A DNA stretch of 64,000 nucleotides from Desulfobacteraceae bacterium (GTDB lineage Bacteria > Desulfobacterota > Desulfobacteria > Desulfobacterales > Desulfosalsimonadaceae), in NCBI GenBank assembly GCA_003599885.1, contig QZKW01000071.1:1-64000 (forward strand). Direction: 5' to 3'. This document shows, piece by piece, positions 53,726-62,174 of the stretch. The translations under genes and the position numbers were made by a program. The first letter of the stretch is position 1. The number at the start of each line of letters is the position of its first letter. The notes under the pieces were generated by a model that saw only the letters and a program-made list of their open reading frames with translations, was not told the origin of the DNA and did not search any database.

Positions 53726-55034
53726 TGGCGATCCCCTCATGAGTCCGGGCAACGGGCCGGATTTGTCACAAATTGTCCTGATTGGCATAAACCATAAAAC
53801 AGCGCCGGTTGAAATCCGCGAAAAACTGGCCTTTTCAACCGAAGAAACGGCGACCGCGCTGGGGACATTCCGCAACTCGCCGTTCATCGACGAAGCGATG
53901 ATCATCTCCACATGTAACCGGGTTGAAGTGATCCTGATTGTGAAGAACCAAACCCAGGCCGTTGAAACCGTTTTTTCCTATATTGGCGACACAAAATCCG
54001 TATCTCCCGACCGGTTAAAAACGCTTGCCTATGTTTTTTCAGGAGATTCCGCAGTTCGGCACGTATTTCGCGTTGCCGCCAGCCTGGATTCCATGATGAT
54101 CGGCGAGCCCCAGATCCTCGGCCAGGTCAAGGATGCGTTTAAAGCATCGGTGAATACAAAAACCACCGGCGTGATCATCAACCGTCTGATGCACAAGGCA
54201 TTTTTAACCGCCAAGCGGGTGCGCAGCGAAACCGGTATTGGCGGGCATGCGGTTTCCATCAGCTATGCGGCTGTGGAACTGGCTAAAAAAATTTTTGATT
54301 CTCTTGACGGTAAAACGGTTCTGCTGGTGGGCGCAGGTGAAATGGCGGAACTGGCGGTGGAACACCTCATCCGGAACACCTCATCCGGAAACCTGCTGGT
54401 GGCCAACCGGACACTTTCATCGGGCGTGGCCCTGGCGGAACGGTTTCGCGGACAGGCCATCCGCATGGAAGAAATTCCTGAAAAATTAAAATTTGCGGAT
54501 ATCATTATCAGTTCAACCGGATCTCCGGATTTTGTCATCACACGGGATCAGGTCCAGCCCATCATGCGGTGGAGAAAAAATCGGGCGCTGTTTTTTATCG
54601 ATATCGCAGTCCCCCGGGATATTGACCCGGCCATCAACCGGATTGACAACGCCTATGTGTATGACATCGACGATCTTCAGGGCGTTATCAATGAGAACAT
54701 CGACATACGGCAGACGGAATCCCTCAAGGCGGAGCGCATTGTGGATGAATCGGTCATTAAATTTATTGAATGGCATGAGCATCTGGATGTGATTCCGACC
54801 ATTATCGGCTTAAGGAAAAAGCTGGATGCGATTGTGGACATGGAAATGTGCAAAACCATGCATGCCCTGGATCATCTGTCTTCTCAGGACCGCCTGGCCA
54901 TTGAACGAATGACCGAATCCATGGTCAGAAAAATCCTCCATGATCCCACCCTTTTTCTGAAAAATCCCGGTTCCCACCGGAATAAATCCGTTTATCTGGA
55001 TTTCGCCCGCAAATTATTTAATCTGGACAGCTGA
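53703..55034 (+). CDS. hemA: Glutamyl-tRNA reductase
   Basis: HemA makes glutamate-1-semialdehyde from glutamyl-tRNA, the first committed step to tetrapyrroles. It has GINHKTAPVEIREKL, the catalytic cysteine in ISTCNRVE (C71), the NADPH-binding domain with VLLVGAGEMAELAVEHL and the spinal helix plus C-terminal dimerisation domain (VVD-like). Length 443 is normal. It ends the operon; hemB, hemC and others are not in the window. Confidence 0.96.
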   Translation: MTNLQDGNGDPLMSPGNGPDLSQIVLIGINHKTAPVEIREKLAFSTEETATALGTFRNSPFIDEAMIISTCNRVEVILIVKNQTQAVETVFSYIGDTKSVSPDRLKTLAYVFSGDSAVRHVFRVAASLDSMMIGEPQILGQVKDAFKASVNTKTTGVIINRLMHKAFLTAKRVRSETGIGGHAVSISYAAVELAKKIFDSLDGKTVLLVGAGEMAELAVEHLIRNTSSGNLLVANRTLSSGVALAERFRGQAIRMEEIPEKLKFADIIISSTGSPDFVITRDQVQPIMRWRKNRALFFIDIAVPRDIDPAINRIDNAYVYDIDDLQGVINENIDIRQTESLKAERIVDESVIKFIEWHEHLDVIPTIIGLRKKLDAIVDMEMCKTMHALDHLSSQDRLAIERMTESMVRKILHDPTLFLKNPGSHRNKSVYLDFARKLFNLDS

Positions 55035-55227
55035 CCTGGCGCATGGGCCTTGACTTAACGCCAAACCCTTTTACTTTATAGATGGATTTTAAAATTTTTT
55101 CTTTGCAATTGAAAAAAGATGTGATAATTCTTCCTTCTCTGAAAAAGCGAAAATAGACCGACAGGGAATGAACAGCGCCAGCGATGCCTTAGTTTAAGCC
55201 TGAATACGAAAAGGGAGGCTACCGGAC

Positions 55228-55590
55228 ATGAAAAAAAAGGATCTGGAAAAATTCAAAGAGCTGTTAACCCGGCTCATGGAAGATTTACTGAGTCAGGCCG
55301 ACACAACCGTATCTGACATGAATACCCCCAAAGGGAATTTCCCTGACCCGGCTGATCGCGCCTCCTATGAAGCGGACCGCAATTTTGAACTCCGGATCCG
55401 GGACCGGGAACACAAGCTCATTAAAAAAATCAAAAATGCCCTGGACCGCATTGAAAACGGCACGTTCGGCGTTTGCGATAAATGTGGAGAAGATATCTCC
55501 ATCAAGCGCCTGGAAGCCCGGCCTGTCACCACCCAGTGCATTGACTGCAAAACCAAAGAAGAAATGTTAGAGAAGGCGCTTGGATTATAG
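55228..55590 (+). CDS. dksA: DksA/TraR-family transcription factor
   Basis: A 120-residue protein with a long coiled coil (about 1-75), the NFPDPADRASYEADRNFELRIRDRE tip region, and a C4 zinc finger CDKC then CIDC (about 87-113). DksA binds in the secondary channel of RNA polymerase and with ppGpp controls rRNA and amino acid promoters. The start follows an AGGGAGG site. Its stop region overlaps the next gene by 11 bp. Confidence 0.94.
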   Translation: MKKKDLEKFKELLTRLMEDLLSQADTTVSDMNTPKGNFPDPADRASYEADRNFELRIRDREHKLIKKIKNALDRIENGTFGVCDKCGEDISIKRLEARPVTTQCIDCKTKEEMLEKALGL

Positions 55591-56494
55591 TTCCGGGAAT
55601 TTGATTGATTTACACGTCCATTCCACTGCATCCGACGGATCATTTGCGCCTCTTGATCTGATATCGCTTGCTAAAAAAGCCGGTTTAAAAGCCTTTGCCC
55701 TGACCGACCATGACGCCATTGACGGGTCAAAAGAGATTCTTCTGAACAAACATCTCCTTGGCCCGGTTCAATTTATAACCGGTGTTGAAATCAGCACCGG
55801 GTCGACGGAGTTTCCGGGTATCGCCGGAAGCTTTCATCTTCTGGGGTACGGCTTTGACCCGGAAGATCCGCAATTAAACCACGCCCTCCTCACCCAGCAA
55901 ACCGCCAGAAAAAACAGAAATCCTCATATTATCAAATTATTGAATAATTTAGGGATGGATATGTCATTAGACGAAGTTATCACTGTGTCGGAAGACAACG
56001 CTCAGATCGGAAGGCCCCACATTGCCCGGTTGATGGTGCAAAAAGGATTCGCCCGGAATATCAACGAAGCGTTTGACCGGTATCTGGGAAAAGGCCGGCC
56101 GGCCTACTTAGACAAACCCCGCATCGATTTCCGGTCTGCTGTTCGCTTCATTCAATCCGCAGGGGGTATTCCGGTTCTGGCCCATCCGGGACTCCTGAAC
56201 ATGCCGGATGATGCGTCATATGACGCGCTGATTTCCGAATTAGTGACCATGGGGCTTCAGGGGCTGGAGGTTTTTTATCCGGGGCACTCTTCCGGGCAGA
56301 CGGATTTATTTTCAAATCTGGCCCAAAAACACCATTTGCTGGTCACCGGCGGATCGGATTTTCACGGGGCCGTCAATCCGGATGTGCAATTAGGCGCCGG
56401 CCATGGAAACCTGGCAGTCCCTTATGCCCTGTTTGAGCATCTATCGGACGCCATCAACCGGAGACGACTCCAGGGACCGGTGGGCCATGAATGA
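55580..56494 (+). CDS. PHP-domain phosphoesterase (RNase AM/TrpH-like)
   Basis: A 304-residue PHP-domain protein. Metal ligands are seen in DLHVHSTASDGS, FALTDHDAIDG, GVEIST, VLAHPG and GGSDFHG. It belongs to the YciV/TrpH group, which trims 5' ends of RNAs and hydrolyses 3',5'-bisphosphonucleotides such as pAp; the latter is plausible in a sulfate-using organism only if PAPS is formed, which is not known here. The start is TTG inside dksA, and the end overlaps rnc by 8 bp. Confidence 0.88.
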   Translation: MDYSSGNLIDLHVHSTASDGSFAPLDLISLAKKAGLKAFALTDHDAIDGSKEILLNKHLLGPVQFITGVEISTGSTEFPGIAGSFHLLGYGFDPEDPQLNHALLTQQTARKNRNPHIIKLLNNLGMDMSLDEVITVSEDNAQIGRPHIARLMVQKGFARNINEAFDRYLGKGRPAYLDKPRIDFRSAVRFIQSAGGIPVLAHPGLLNMPDDASYDALISELVTMGLQGLEVFYPGHSSGQTDLFSNLAQKHHLLVTGGSDFHGAVNPDVQLGAGHGNLAVPYALFEHLSDAINRRRLQGPVGHE

Positions 56495-57188
56495 CCTGAA
56501 CCTTTCCCTCCTTGAAACAAACCTTCAGTATGCTTTTCGCAGCCGGGATTTTCTGGAGCGGGCGCTTCGGCACAGCTCTTTTGTGAACGAGCATCCGGAC
56601 AAAGAGATTGAAAATAATGAACGACTTGAATTTTTAGGCGATTCGGTTCTGAATATGGTCATCAGCCATCTTCTGATGAAGCAATTCCCGAGATTAAACG
56701 AAGGGGATCTGTCTAAAATCCGTTCCAGCCTGGTTAATGAATCCCAGCTTGCCATGATCGCGAGAAAAATCCATCTGGGTGATTTTATCCGTTTAGGCAA
56801 AGGGGAAATGAACTCCGGGGGCCAGGACAAGGCATCCATTCTTGCCGACGGGTTTGAGGCCTTGATGGCGGCGGTCTATCTGGATGGCGGTTTTGACAAC
56901 GTCTTTGAAGTCATCACGGCACACTTTTCCGGCCTGTTTGACATAATTGCGAGTTCTGAAGAAAATCAGGATTTTAAAAGCAGAATTCAGGAAATCGCCC
57001 AGGCAACGGTAAAATTGCAGCCCGAATACCGGGTGATCAACGAAAGCGGCCCGGATCACGACAAAACCTTTGAAGTGGAACTGGTGGTCGGCAGCATTTC
57101 CGCTCAGGGAACCGGCAAAAGCAAAAAGGCCGCTGAACAGGCCGCAGCAAAACAGGCCCTGGAATTGTTCTCTCGCCAGGGCCAATGA
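56487..57188 (+). CDS. rnc: Ribonuclease III
   Basis: A 233-residue double-strand-specific RNase for rRNA precursor processing. The catalytic signature ERLEFLGDSVLN is at about 46-57, followed by the DGFEALMAAVYLDGG motif and a C-terminal dsRNA-binding domain (about 160-230) ending GTGKSKKAAEQAAAKQALE. The frame is open 84 bp upstream into the PHP gene, but the ATG at 56487 gives the standard start. It is co-transcribed with its neighbours. Confidence 0.96.
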   Translation: MNDLNLSLLETNLQYAFRSRDFLERALRHSSFVNEHPDKEIENNERLEFLGDSVLNMVISHLLMKQFPRLNEGDLSKIRSSLVNESQLAMIARKIHLGDFIRLGKGEMNSGGQDKASILADGFEALMAAVYLDGGFDNVFEVITAHFSGLFDIIASSEENQDFKSRIQEIAQATVKLQPEYRVINESGPDHDKTFEVELVVGSISAQGTGKSKKAAEQAAAKQALELFSRQGQ

Positions 57189-57229
57189 TGATGGCTGCCT
57201 AATTTTTTGCCGCATAAAACAGTGAGCCC

Positions 57230-58255
57230 ATGTCCGTCACCGCCAAACCGTTGATTATCCCCATTTTTATTCCCCATGCCGGTTGCCCCCACCAGTGTGT
57301 TTTCTGCAACCAGCAGGCCATCACCGGGTCAACCGCGGTCTTGCCGACACCTGCTCATATTCGTTCCGTGGTTCATGACTTCCTGAGCTATAAAAGAGAC
57401 ATCCGGACCGGGGTGGAGCTTTCATTTTATGGCGGCAACTTTTTAGGGTTACCGGCAAAAACCATTCAGGATCTGCTGGATCAGGCGTCCGAATTTGCCG
57501 GGACCGGCCACATTGACGGCATCCGGTTTTCCACTCGGCCGGATACGGTTGACGGGGACAGGCTCAACCTTCTTCGCCCGTACCCGGTGTCGACGTTGGA
57601 GTTGGGCGTCCAGTCCCTGAATGATGCAGTTCTCCGCCAGGCGGGGCGGGGCCATACGGCGGCAGATGCCGTCAATGCAGCAACGCTCCTGAAAGAAAAC
57701 AATTATCGCGTTGGGCTTCAAATGATGACCGGGCTGCCCGGAGACAAGGACGCCCTTTGCCTTTCCACGGCCCGGCAGATCATTGCCCTGAAACCGGATT
57801 TTGTGCGCATCTACCCGACCCTGGTCATTCACGGCAGCCGTCTTGCGGATCTGTATCAACAGGGTCTTTATACACCGCAAAACCTGATGGATTGCGTGGT
57901 CCAGCTTAAAACCCTGGTTCTTCTATTTCAGGAAAACCGCATTCCCGTGATCCGGATGGGGCTCCAGGCATCTGACGGACTGGATGACCCGTCAATCGTT
58001 CTTGCCGGGCCTTATCATCCGGCCTTGGGGCATATGGTATACTCCGAAATCCTTCTGGACGCAGCGGCGAAAAAGCTGAAAGATAGACAAACGCCCCATC
58101 AAACGGTTAGAATAACGGTTCATCCCCGCAGTCTTTCCCGCATGCAGGGGTTGAACAAAACCAATATTGAAATATTAAAGCGCCGGTTTCATATTCAAAC
58201 GCTTCATCTGGCAACCGATTCGTCCCTTGACAGTGACAGCGTCCGGGTCGAATAA
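57230..58255 (+). CDS. Radical SAM protein (Elp3/coproporphyrinogen-oxidase-like)
   Basis: A 341-residue radical SAM protein. The iron-sulfur motif C19-x3-C23-x2-C26 lies in GCPHQCVFCNQ, followed by VELSFYGGNFLGL and the GIRFSTRPDTVD and TLELGVQSLNDAVL segments typical of the Elp3-like group. A C-terminal region with repeated basic residues follows. Genes of this type often sit after rnc. The substrate is unknown; tRNA modification is suggested by the Elp3 resemblance. Confidence 0.88.
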   Translation: MSVTAKPLIIPIFIPHAGCPHQCVFCNQQAITGSTAVLPTPAHIRSVVHDFLSYKRDIRTGVELSFYGGNFLGLPAKTIQDLLDQASEFAGTGHIDGIRFSTRPDTVDGDRLNLLRPYPVSTLELGVQSLNDAVLRQAGRGHTAADAVNAATLLKENNYRVGLQMMTGLPGDKDALCLSTARQIIALKPDFVRIYPTLVIHGSRLADLYQQGLYTPQNLMDCVVQLKTLVLLFQENRIPVIRMGLQASDGLDDPSIVLAGPYHPALGHMVYSEILLDAAAKKLKDRQTPHQTVRITVHPRSLSRMQGLNKTNIEILKRRFHIQTLHLATDSSLDSDSVRVE

Positions 58256-58272
58256 ATTAAAAGGACGGACTT

Positions 58273-58956
58273 ATGGACAAACAGAATATCTCCCCAGGCG
58301 CGGTATCCATTGACCGGCCGCGCCTTTATAAACAGGCCCTGCTCCTGGCCAAAATAACGGTTTTATATAATATTATCGAAGGACTGGCATCGGTTGCATT
58401 TGCCGTTAATGATGAAACTTTAGCGCTGTTCGGGTTCGGGGTGGATTCGTTTGTGGAAGTCATATCCGGCATCGGCATCTGGCATATGATCCGGCGGATC
58501 AACCCGATGACCGCCAGCGATCCTGACGCGTTTGAAAAAACCGCTCTGCGGGTTACCGGCACCGCGTTCTATCTGCTGACCGCTGGCCTGATTTTGTCGG
58601 CAGGCATCAATCTCTATGGAGGGCATCGTCCGGAAACCACATTCTGGGGGATTGTCATTTCGCTCATTTCCATTTTGACGATGGGCGCGCTCATTCATTT
58701 TAAAATTCGGGTCGGCCGGTCGCTGGCATCGGACGCCATTATTGCGGATGCGAACTGCACCAAAACGTGTTTGTATCTGTCGTTTATCCTGTTGGCGGCC
58801 AGCCTCGGATATGAGTTCACCGGCATTGGCGGCCTCGACGCTATCGGCGCGGCCGCCATCGCTGTTTTATCCTTCCGGGAAGGTAAAGAAGCGTTTGAAA
58901 AAGCCGAAGGCAAAGCCTGTTCATGCGGGGCGGGGGGATGCTGTGAAAAGGAATAA
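58273..58956 (+). CDS. Cation diffusion facilitator-like membrane protein without C-terminal domain
   Basis: A 227-residue protein with about five or six helices. It has a CDF-like first metal-site region (LFGFGVDSFVEVISG) and a second one (SLASDAIIADANCTKT). The cytoplasmic C-terminal ferredoxin-like domain of the CDF family is missing; instead a short cysteine-rich tail CSCGAGGCC closes the protein, which might bind a soft metal. Transport of a divalent metal is inferred. The start has an AAGGAC site. Confidence 0.78.
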   Translation: MDKQNISPGAVSIDRPRLYKQALLLAKITVLYNIIEGLASVAFAVNDETLALFGFGVDSFVEVISGIGIWHMIRRINPMTASDPDAFEKTALRVTGTAFYLLTAGLILSAGINLYGGHRPETTFWGIVISLISILTMGALIHFKIRVGRSLASDAIIADANCTKTCLYLSFILLAASLGYEFTGIGGLDAIGAAAIAVLSFREGKEAFEKAEGKACSCGAGGCCEKE

Positions 58957-58977
58957 CCGCAATATTCAAGCAAGTTA

Positions 58978-59652
58978 TCAATAAATGCGGTTTCCCTCAT
59001 ATACATGAACACCTGGTGGGGTATTGTCTAACAGTGACCGGATTTTTTGTGCGATCACCTCGGCGTGAACCGGCTTGTATTTGCCGGGAATCAGAGACAT
59101 AAACGGTTTGACCATCATCTTTCCGATTTCCTCACCCATCCGGAATTCCTTCCGGTGGCCCAAGAGGAGGGAGGGCCGGATGATATGGAGGCTCTTGAAA
59201 CCGATTGTTTCAATATCTCGTTCCAGTTCCCCTTTTACCTGATTATAGAAAACCGGCGAATTCGGGTCTGCGCCGACAGCGGAAACAAGGATGAATTTTT
59301 CACACCCGTTTTTAATGACGATCTCCGCCAGGCGGATGGGAATGCCATAATCCACTTCTCTGAAAGCATTTTTTGATCCCGCTGTTTTGATGGTTGTTCC
59401 CATGGCGCAGACCACAGTGCGGGCCTCCATCAGATGGCTGTATGCCTCCATGCTTTCAAAATCGATAATCTCCTGATGAACACGCGCAACATTCGGCAAC
59501 GAAGGAATTTTTCGCCGGACCAGGGCAATCACTTTGCCTGTTGCCGGATCATCTTTCAGGAGATTGAGCACCGCGCCGCCGATCAGCCCGGAGGCCCCGG
59601 CAACCAGCACGTCCGCCACGTTTTTTTTCTGATTTTTCGGATTGTTTTTCAC
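58978..59652 (-). CDS. NAD(P)-binding oxidoreductase (atypical SDR, HTATIP2-like)
   Basis: A 224-residue Rossmann protein. The dinucleotide site is VLVAGASGLIGGAVLNLL, followed by ARTVVCAMGTTIKTAGS and FILVSAVGADPNSPVFYNQVKGELERD (in parts), where the YNxxK motif replaces YxxxK. It resembles the HTATIP2/YtfG group of NAD(P)H-binding proteins. The frame is open upstream into the next gene to an ATG at 59706, but a GTG at 59652 with a GGGAG site is the better start and leaves a 17-bp gap. Function unknown. Confidence 0.78.
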   Translation of the reverse strand: MKNNPKNQKKNVADVLVAGASGLIGGAVLNLLKDDPATGKVIALVRRKIPSLPNVARVHQEIIDFESMEAYSHLMEARTVVCAMGTTIKTAGSKNAFREVDYGIPIRLAEIVIKNGCEKFILVSAVGADPNSPVFYNQVKGELERDIETIGFKSLHIIRPSLLLGHRKEFRMGEEIGKMMVKPFMSLIPGKYKPVHAEVIAQKIRSLLDNTPPGVHVYEGNRIY

Positions 59653-59669
59653 AGGAATAGCTCCCGGTT

Positions 59670-60893
59670 CTATACTTTTGGAAGATCTTTTCCGCAGCCC
59701 GCGCAATAATCACCAGCCGCCCAGGTGCGCTGGTCGCAAGCCGGACATCGGATCATCTGATCCACCCCGCAAAACGGACAGGCACAGGCACCCAATGGCA
59801 GCTTTTTCCCGCAGCGCCAGCAAAGGCCTTTGGCCAGCCGTTTTAACTCCAGTCGCCGCTTGTTGAATATTTTTTTCTGAATGATGTAAATCACCAGAAG
59901 ACCTGCACCGATGGCCGCCACAATCACGAAATAATGCCATACGGCGATAATCCGAAGGGCGGTTAAAATCTCAAAGAATTTCTTGAAAAAATGGTGGGGA
60001 ATCAGTTCCAGAACCACATCCAGGATTTTCATGAATATGGGAATGGATGCGATCACCAGCAAATGGGAGGAAATCAGAACCTGGAGCCGATTGTCCTTCT
60101 TTACGCTGCGAAGGCTCCAGAGGTAAAATACGATAAATAGCGGCAGCAGAAACAGCATCTGCCAGAGCAGCTCCTTAAACGGATGCCGGAATTCCCATCG
60201 TTTAATCTCCCCAACCAGCCGGTCCCGGCGAACCGAATCATCGGCTGAAACATAGTTCCAGAGATCTCTGACCTTCTCGTGGCTGTTAATCCGGACATCG
60301 ATGGCGGCAATTTGCGCATCAAAATGATCGATTTGCCGCGCTTTGTCCTTCATGGAACGGGCGATGGACGGCAGCTTGTTTTGTCCGGATTCCGGTTCGG
60401 CAATATCTTCCAGAAGCGATGTGTCATAAACGCCTTTTGACTGCTCAAACCTTGAGGTAAACTGATTTTTTTGCGCCACCAGCCGCTGGCGGACCTTGAA
60501 CTGCCCAAGAAGTTCCTGATCGCTGGCAATTCTATGAATTTTTTCAAAAAAAATTTTGCAATCCGGATGCATTCGCTCCATTTTTGTTGGATCAAATGGC
60601 GTGTCGTAGCGGTAGGAAACATTATTGTAATCGGAAAGCGCCAGTTGCTGGAGCTTGTCCATCTTATCAACGTCTGTCCAGCTCTCCCTGACCAGCATTT
60701 CCCGGCAATCATAGGGAATATATTCCAGAGGGGAGGTCAACTGCCGGGTATGGTCTTCCAGTCCGCTGAACACCACAAACAGGATAAAAAGATCCAGCGC
60801 AATGATCACACACAGCGACAGCTTGCTTAACGGTTCTTCATCGTTGATGCGAAACAGGCGGTTTTTGAATGTTATCAAACGGTTTTTGATCAT
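59670..60893 (-). CDS. Membrane protein with a C-terminal double zinc ribbon
   Basis: A 407-residue protein with one N-terminal helix (about 27-45), a long charged coiled-coil-like periplasmic or cytoplasmic region (about 60-230), a cluster of three helices (about 240-345), and a C-terminal double zinc ribbon with four CxxC knuckles (CWRC, CPFC, CPAC and CAGC). I do not know a named family; the layout suggests a membrane-anchored scaffold. It is followed by the NAD(P)-binding gene 17 bp downstream. The 364-bp gap upstream (60894-61257) contains only a degenerate reading frame (see 61040-61165). Confidence 0.65.
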   Translation of the reverse strand: MIKNRLITFKNRLFRINDEEPLSKLSLCVIIALDLFILFVVFSGLEDHTRQLTSPLEYIPYDCREMLVRESWTDVDKMDKLQQLALSDYNNVSYRYDTPFDPTKMERMHPDCKIFFEKIHRIASDQELLGQFKVRQRLVAQKNQFTSRFEQSKGVYDTSLLEDIAEPESGQNKLPSIARSMKDKARQIDHFDAQIAAIDVRINSHEKVRDLWNYVSADDSVRRDRLVGEIKRWEFRHPFKELLWQMLFLLPLFIVFYLWSLRSVKKDNRLQVLISSHLLVIASIPIFMKILDVVLELIPHHFFKKFFEILTALRIIAVWHYFVIVAAIGAGLLVIYIIQKKIFNKRRLELKRLAKGLCWRCGKKLPLGACACPFCGVDQMIRCPACDQRTWAAGDYCAGCGKDLPKV

Positions 60894-61039
60894 TTGGAAA
60901 AATCCTCGGGCCGTTGGAATTTTAGATATCCGGAGTGTCGTTACCTGTCATCCTTATTTATCAGCTTGCATAGACAACGTGCAATAATGAAAAAAACCGG
61001 TTCCCGAAAAACGCACTTGGGGTTGTTCCCTGGATGTGA

Positions 61040-61165
61040 ACCGTTTGCCTCTCCATAAACGAGGAGCAGTTAGCTGCCCTGGATGGAATTGTCAAACAGG
61101 ATCCAGATAGCCGGCGGGAAACGAGCAGGTTGCGGGTGAAAAGGATTTTGCGGAGGATGAACTGA
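61040..61165 (+). pseudogene. Start-less ribbon-helix-helix-like fragment
   Basis: After a stop codon, an open stretch of 41 codons without ATG, GTG or TTG near its beginning reads SINEEQLAALDGIVKQDPDS followed by RRETSRLRVKRILRRMN. This looks like the strand-helix-helix of a small DNA-binding antitoxin or RHH protein. A possible start (ATG at 60987) lies in another frame, so a frameshift could have broken the gene. Weak evidence. Confidence 0.3.
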
Positions 61166-61257
61166 CAAAGCCCGGGCATACTGCGTTAATACGCTGTAAT
61201 CAATTGTTTTAATATGAGATTACAATTTGAAAATAGCCGTTCAATTGTCTTTAGGGC

Positions 61258-61602
61258 TTACCTGAGATTTGCATTTCTGTCACTGTCGTTGAAAAACAGC
61301 TCCACCGAACTATTTTTAGCGGAATCATATAACGATATAACCGATTGGGCGATTAGATCGGCTTTGGGCGCAACGGGAAACAGATTGCGGGTCCGCAATG
61401 TTGCGACCAGGTCACTCATTCCATTAGAGATAGAATTCACAATTATTGCGCTGTCATAATTTTCTTCATAAAGCAGACAATAATCATCATGACGAAGCAT
61501 CGAGGTGTGCGTTTTTTCCAAACTTTTATCAATGACTGCGTATTCCCTGATTTTAAGATTGTGTTTGGCAGCATCATGAATAATCAAATATTTTTGACGC
61601 AT
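61258..61602 (-). CDS. Hypothetical protein
   Basis: A 114-residue soluble protein starting at an ATG with GGAG eight bases upstream; an in-frame start 33 bp further upstream lacks such a site. It opens MRQKYLIIHDAAKHNLKIRE, suggestive of a small alpha/beta fold, then a serine/threonine-rich middle and a SNGMSDLVATLRTRNLFPVA stretch. I do not recognise a family. It lies 105 bp before the cold-shock terminator region on the opposite side of csp and is probably a separate unit. Confidence 0.55.
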   Translation of the reverse strand: MRQKYLIIHDAAKHNLKIREYAVIDKSLEKTHTSMLRHDDYCLLYEENYDSAIIVNSISNGMSDLVATLRTRNLFPVAPKADLIAQSVISLYDSAKNSSVELFFNDSDRNANLR

Positions 61603-61646
61603 GGGACTTCTCCTTATTAATAATACGGACTTCACTTATGCAAAGA

Positions 61647-61687
61647 CAAAAGGGGCATCCCAAAAACAAAATTTTGTGATGCCCTTT
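61647..61687 (-). terminator. Intrinsic terminator of the cold-shock gene
   Basis: An imperfect stem (GGGCATC with GATGCCC, extended by AAAA/TTTT with one bulged G) encloses an A/T-rich loop. On the minus strand it is followed by TTTTGTCTTT. It lies 21 bp after the csp stop codon. Confidence 0.8.
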
Positions 61688-61707
61688 TGATTTTTTGGCA
61701 TAATTAT

Positions 61708-61908
61708 TTAGACAACCGTAACATTAACTGCAGCAGGACCTTTTTGCCCCTGCTCAACACTAAAGGTTACTTTATCGCCTTCGTTCAGGTTTTTAAAACC
61801 GGTTGCATTGATGCTTGAATGATGAACGAATACATCCGTTCCATCTTCCTGCTCAATAAAACCAAAACCTTTTCTCTCATTAAACCATTTTACAGTTCCA
61901 TTCGACAT
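61708..61908 (-). CDS. Cold-shock protein (CspA family)
   Basis: A 66-residue single cold-shock domain. It opens [20 protein letters not shown], then [17 protein letters not shown] and ends [16 protein letters not shown]. The RNP1 (KGFGFI) and RNP2 (VFVHH) motifs are intact, so it should bind single-stranded RNA or DNA and act as an RNA chaperone. An AGGAGG-type site precedes it. The long upstream gap (61909-62174) may hold a structured leader as in other csp genes, but I see no specific element. Confidence 0.95.
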   Translation of the reverse strand: MSNGTVKWFNERKGFGFIEQEDGTDVFVHHSSINATGFKNLNEGDKVTFSVEQGQKGPAAVNVTVV

Positions 61909-62174
61909 AGTGACTTCCTCCTTTCATAAAAATTTTCTTAGTTCCAGACTTCAGGAGGCCACTACTTAAAATGGATATTCCGTTGGGGAGAAACCGGCCT
62001 GAAAATTACCAAAGGCCATTAAAGATTACTCATAAGATAGTCAGCATTATCAGTATGTCAAATTATTATTTTAATAAAATCAATATGTTTTGATAACCAT
62101 CCGTTAACATGGCAACTAATGAGGTACGCATTTTGTATATTAATCATGCCAATATAGACGGCGTTCCTGAAAAA

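Noticed and set aside
60961-61179. A 72-codon minus-strand frame
   Set aside because: It has an irregular composition, no ribosome site and no similarity to a known family.
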